64,000 nucleotides of DNA from Fodinibacter sp038258215 (GTDB lineage Bacteria; Actinomycetota; Actinomycetes; Actinomycetales; Dermatophilaceae): NCBI GenBank assembly GCA_038258215.1, contig JBBSQC010000014.1, forward strand, positions 1 to 64,000, given 5' to 3'. The position numbers were made by a program, and so were the translations under genes. The notes beneath the pieces are model-generated. The model was given only the letters and a program-made list of their open reading frames with translations, made no database searches and was not told where the DNA came from. Shown in pieces: positions 62,800-64,000 of this stretch. The first letter of the stretch is position 1. The number at the start of each line of letters is the position of its first letter.

Positions 62800-64000
62800 G
62801 CGCCGACCGCCCGCTCGACGCGGTCTCCTCGATCAAGGTCAAGCTCGGCCTGCTCGTCGCGGTGAGCGTCGTCGTGGCCGTGCTCGTCGACCAGATCGGT
62901 GACGCCGCCGGCGTGCCGCTGTGGATGAGCATCCCGGTCACCGTCGCCGCGGCGCTGGCCGCCACCCAGTGGCTCGCTCGGGGGATGACCGCGCCGCTGG
63001 ACCAGATGACCTCGGCCGTGCGTGCGATGGCCGGCGGTGACTACGGCCAGCGGGTCACCGCGACGTCCACGGACGAGGTGGGCGTGTTGGCGGGTGCGTT
63101 CAACGCGATGGCCGCCGACCTCGCCTCGGCCGACCTCCAGCGGCGGGAGCTGGTGGCGACGGTGTCGCACGAGCTGCGCACCCCTCTCACGGCGCAGCGG
63201 GCCCTGCTCGAGAACCTCGTGGACGGCGTCGTCGGCCCCGACGACGACGCCCTGGGCAAGGCCCTGCACCAGGCCGAACGGCTCAGCGAGCTCGTGACCG
63301 ACCTGCTGGACCTCTCCCGCATCGATGCCGGTGCCGCCCCGCTGCGCCTGGCGGAGGTCAGGGTGGAGGACCTGCTCCGCCAGGCCGTGGACGAGAGCGC
63401 CGTCGACGGTCGGCCGGTCCGGGTTCACCACTCCGTGGTCCCCGCCGGCCTCACCGTCGTTGCCGACCCGGCCCGGATCGCCCAGCTGCTCGCGAACCTC
63501 GTCGACAACGCGATCCGCCACAGCCCTTCCTACGGGGAGGTGCGGGTCGTCGCCCGTGTCGTGGACGAGGGCGCCTGGCTCCTCGAGGTCGGCGACGACG
63601 GCCCCGGCATCCCGGCCGAGCGGGCGACCCGCGTGTTCGACCGGTTCGGCTCGTTGGACGCCACCGGGGGCGGCACCGGGCTCGGGCTCGCCATCGCCCG
63701 CTGGGTCGCCGAGCTGCACGGCGGCACCGTCGCCGTCGTCCCCACTCCGGCCGACCAGACCGGCGCGCTGCTGCGCGTGCGGCTGCCCCGGAGCCCACGA
63801 CCCTCCACCACGACCGAGGAGACTCCCATGACTCTCGCCCCGCACCCTGCCCCGACGCCAGGCGCCCCGGGTCCTTCAGACCCCCTCGGAGTCCCGGCCG
63901 CATCCGGCGCCCCGCCCAATCCCGCTCCGTCCCAGCCCGCTCCGTCCCCAGCAGGCGGACCTCCGTCGTCGACCTCGGCCAACACCATCTGGCCGGAGAG
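62796..64000 (+). CDS. Sensor histidine kinase (frame open at the right edge)
   Basis: GTG 62796 overlaps the regulator stop. Two TM helices lie at about residues 17-34 and 45-65, with a very short outer loop. A HAMP domain follows (about 68-118). The H-box is VSHELRTPLTAQ, the N-box LVDNAIRHSP, with GDDGPGIP and GTGLGLAIARW. After the kinase ends (RVRLPRSP, about residue 333) no stop codon occurs. The same frame passes ATG 63828, preceded by GAGGAG at 6 nt, into an Ala/Pro-rich sequence up to the window end. Either the kinase is fused to that sequence, or a second gene starts inside the frame and the kinase stop lies further on. Confidence 0.85.
   Translation, partial: MSADRPLDAVSSIKVKLGLLVAVSVVVAVLVDQIGDAAGVPLWMSIPVTVAAALAATQWLARGMTAPLDQMTSAVRAMAGGDYGQRVTATSTDEVGVLAGAFNAMAADLASADLQRRELVATVSHELRTPLTAQRALLENLVDGVVGPDDDALGKALHQAERLSELVTDLLDLSRIDAGAAPLRLAEVRVEDLLRQAVDESAVDGRPVRVHHSVVPAGLTVVADPARIAQLLANLVDNAIRHSPSYGEVRVVARVVDEGAWLLEVGDDGPGIPAERATRVFDRFGSLDATGGGTGLGLAIARWVAELHGGTVAVVPTPADQTGALLRVRLPRSPRPSTTTEETPMTLAPHPAPTPGAPGPSDPLGVPAASGAPPNPAPSQPAPSPAGGPPSSTSANTIWPE
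63828..64000 (+). CDS. Possible separate downstream gene, Ala/Pro-rich N-terminus (partial)
   Basis: ATG 63828 with GAGGAG 6 nt upstream opens a Pro/Ala/Ser-rich segment (MTLAPHPAPTPGAPGPS...) that reads TIWPE at the window edge. Such disordered starts are common in actinobacterial integral membrane proteins encoded after two-component systems. It is in the same frame as the kinase with no intervening stop, so it may instead be the C-terminal extension of that protein. Confidence 0.4.
   Translation, partial: MTLAPHPAPTPGAPGPSDPLGVPAASGAPPNPAPSQPAPSPAGGPPSSTSANTIWPE

Overview
The window is very GC-rich actinobacterial DNA. Gene content and order point to the Micrococcales, most likely an Intrasporangiaceae-type soil or water bacterium. 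This placement is inferred from synteny and protein style; no rRNA gene is present. Markers include a group 1h uptake [NiFe]-hydrogenase, the block UTP-glucose uridylyltransferase / moeA / moaC / mog / GNAT / sepX, the FmdB / SAF / mscL trio, a polyprenol-phosphate-mannose protein mannosyltransferase beside rsmI, and an sdhCAB operon with a diheme cytochrome b subunit. Nearly all of the sequence is chromosomal core. I saw no prophage, insertion sequence, CRISPR array or integrase.

Layout. 1-3477 (minus strand): hypA, hypB, hhyS and the 5' part of hhyL, a hydrogenase maturation and structural operon cut by the left edge. 3740-5526: a decayed MFS transporter fragment and a tandem universal stress protein. 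5713-7154: tRNA-Arg and an MFS exporter. 7208-11288: a 1298-residue DUF4011-type helicase/nuclease with a small overlapping partner. 11419-16518 (minus): mscL, SAF protein, FmdB zinc ribbon, an ABC-2 exporter pair and a K+/H+ antiporter. 16565-25190: penicillin-acylase family hydrolase, 5-FTHF cyclo-ligase (minus), then the uridylyltransferase, molybdopterin, GNAT and SepX operon. 25195-32061: AI-2E family permease, tRNA-Ala, the ppsR/ppsA pair and a SulP transporter. 32362-43766: phosphodiesterase, PHP-like Tat protein, DksA-like protein, oxidoreductase, DinB and dehydratase/VOC proteins, and a second large nuclease-helicase. 43874-49943: pmt, rsmI and sdhCAB. 50089-53872: CPBP protease, lipoprotein, frameshifted DUF4126 gene, MobA-like transferase and two DUF202 proteins. 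53916-61917: coxD, coxE, coxF, coxS, coxL, coxM and coxG, a form II-type molybdenum hydroxylase system. 62092-64000: an OmpR-type regulator and a sensor kinase whose frame is still open at the right edge.

How the parts fit. The hydrogenase and the Cox-type enzyme are both respiratory oxidases of trace substrates (H2; CO or another small molecule) and could feed the quinone pool alongside SdhCAB. MoeA, MoaC, Mog, the MobA-like protein and CoxF supply or mature the molybdenum cofactor that CoxL needs. PpsR and PpsA control carbon flux between pyruvate and PEP.

The most striking genome-scale signal is transcriptional. About twenty genes begin with ATG or GTG exactly 6-7 nt after a -10 hexamer of the TANNNT type, which predicts widespread leaderless transcription. 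This includes one divergent pair whose two -10 hexamers overlap. Other points worth checking are a one-base frameshift in a DUF4126 gene, the absence of a stop codon between the sensor kinase and the next start, and a palindrome lying on the -35 element of the hydrogenase promoter.
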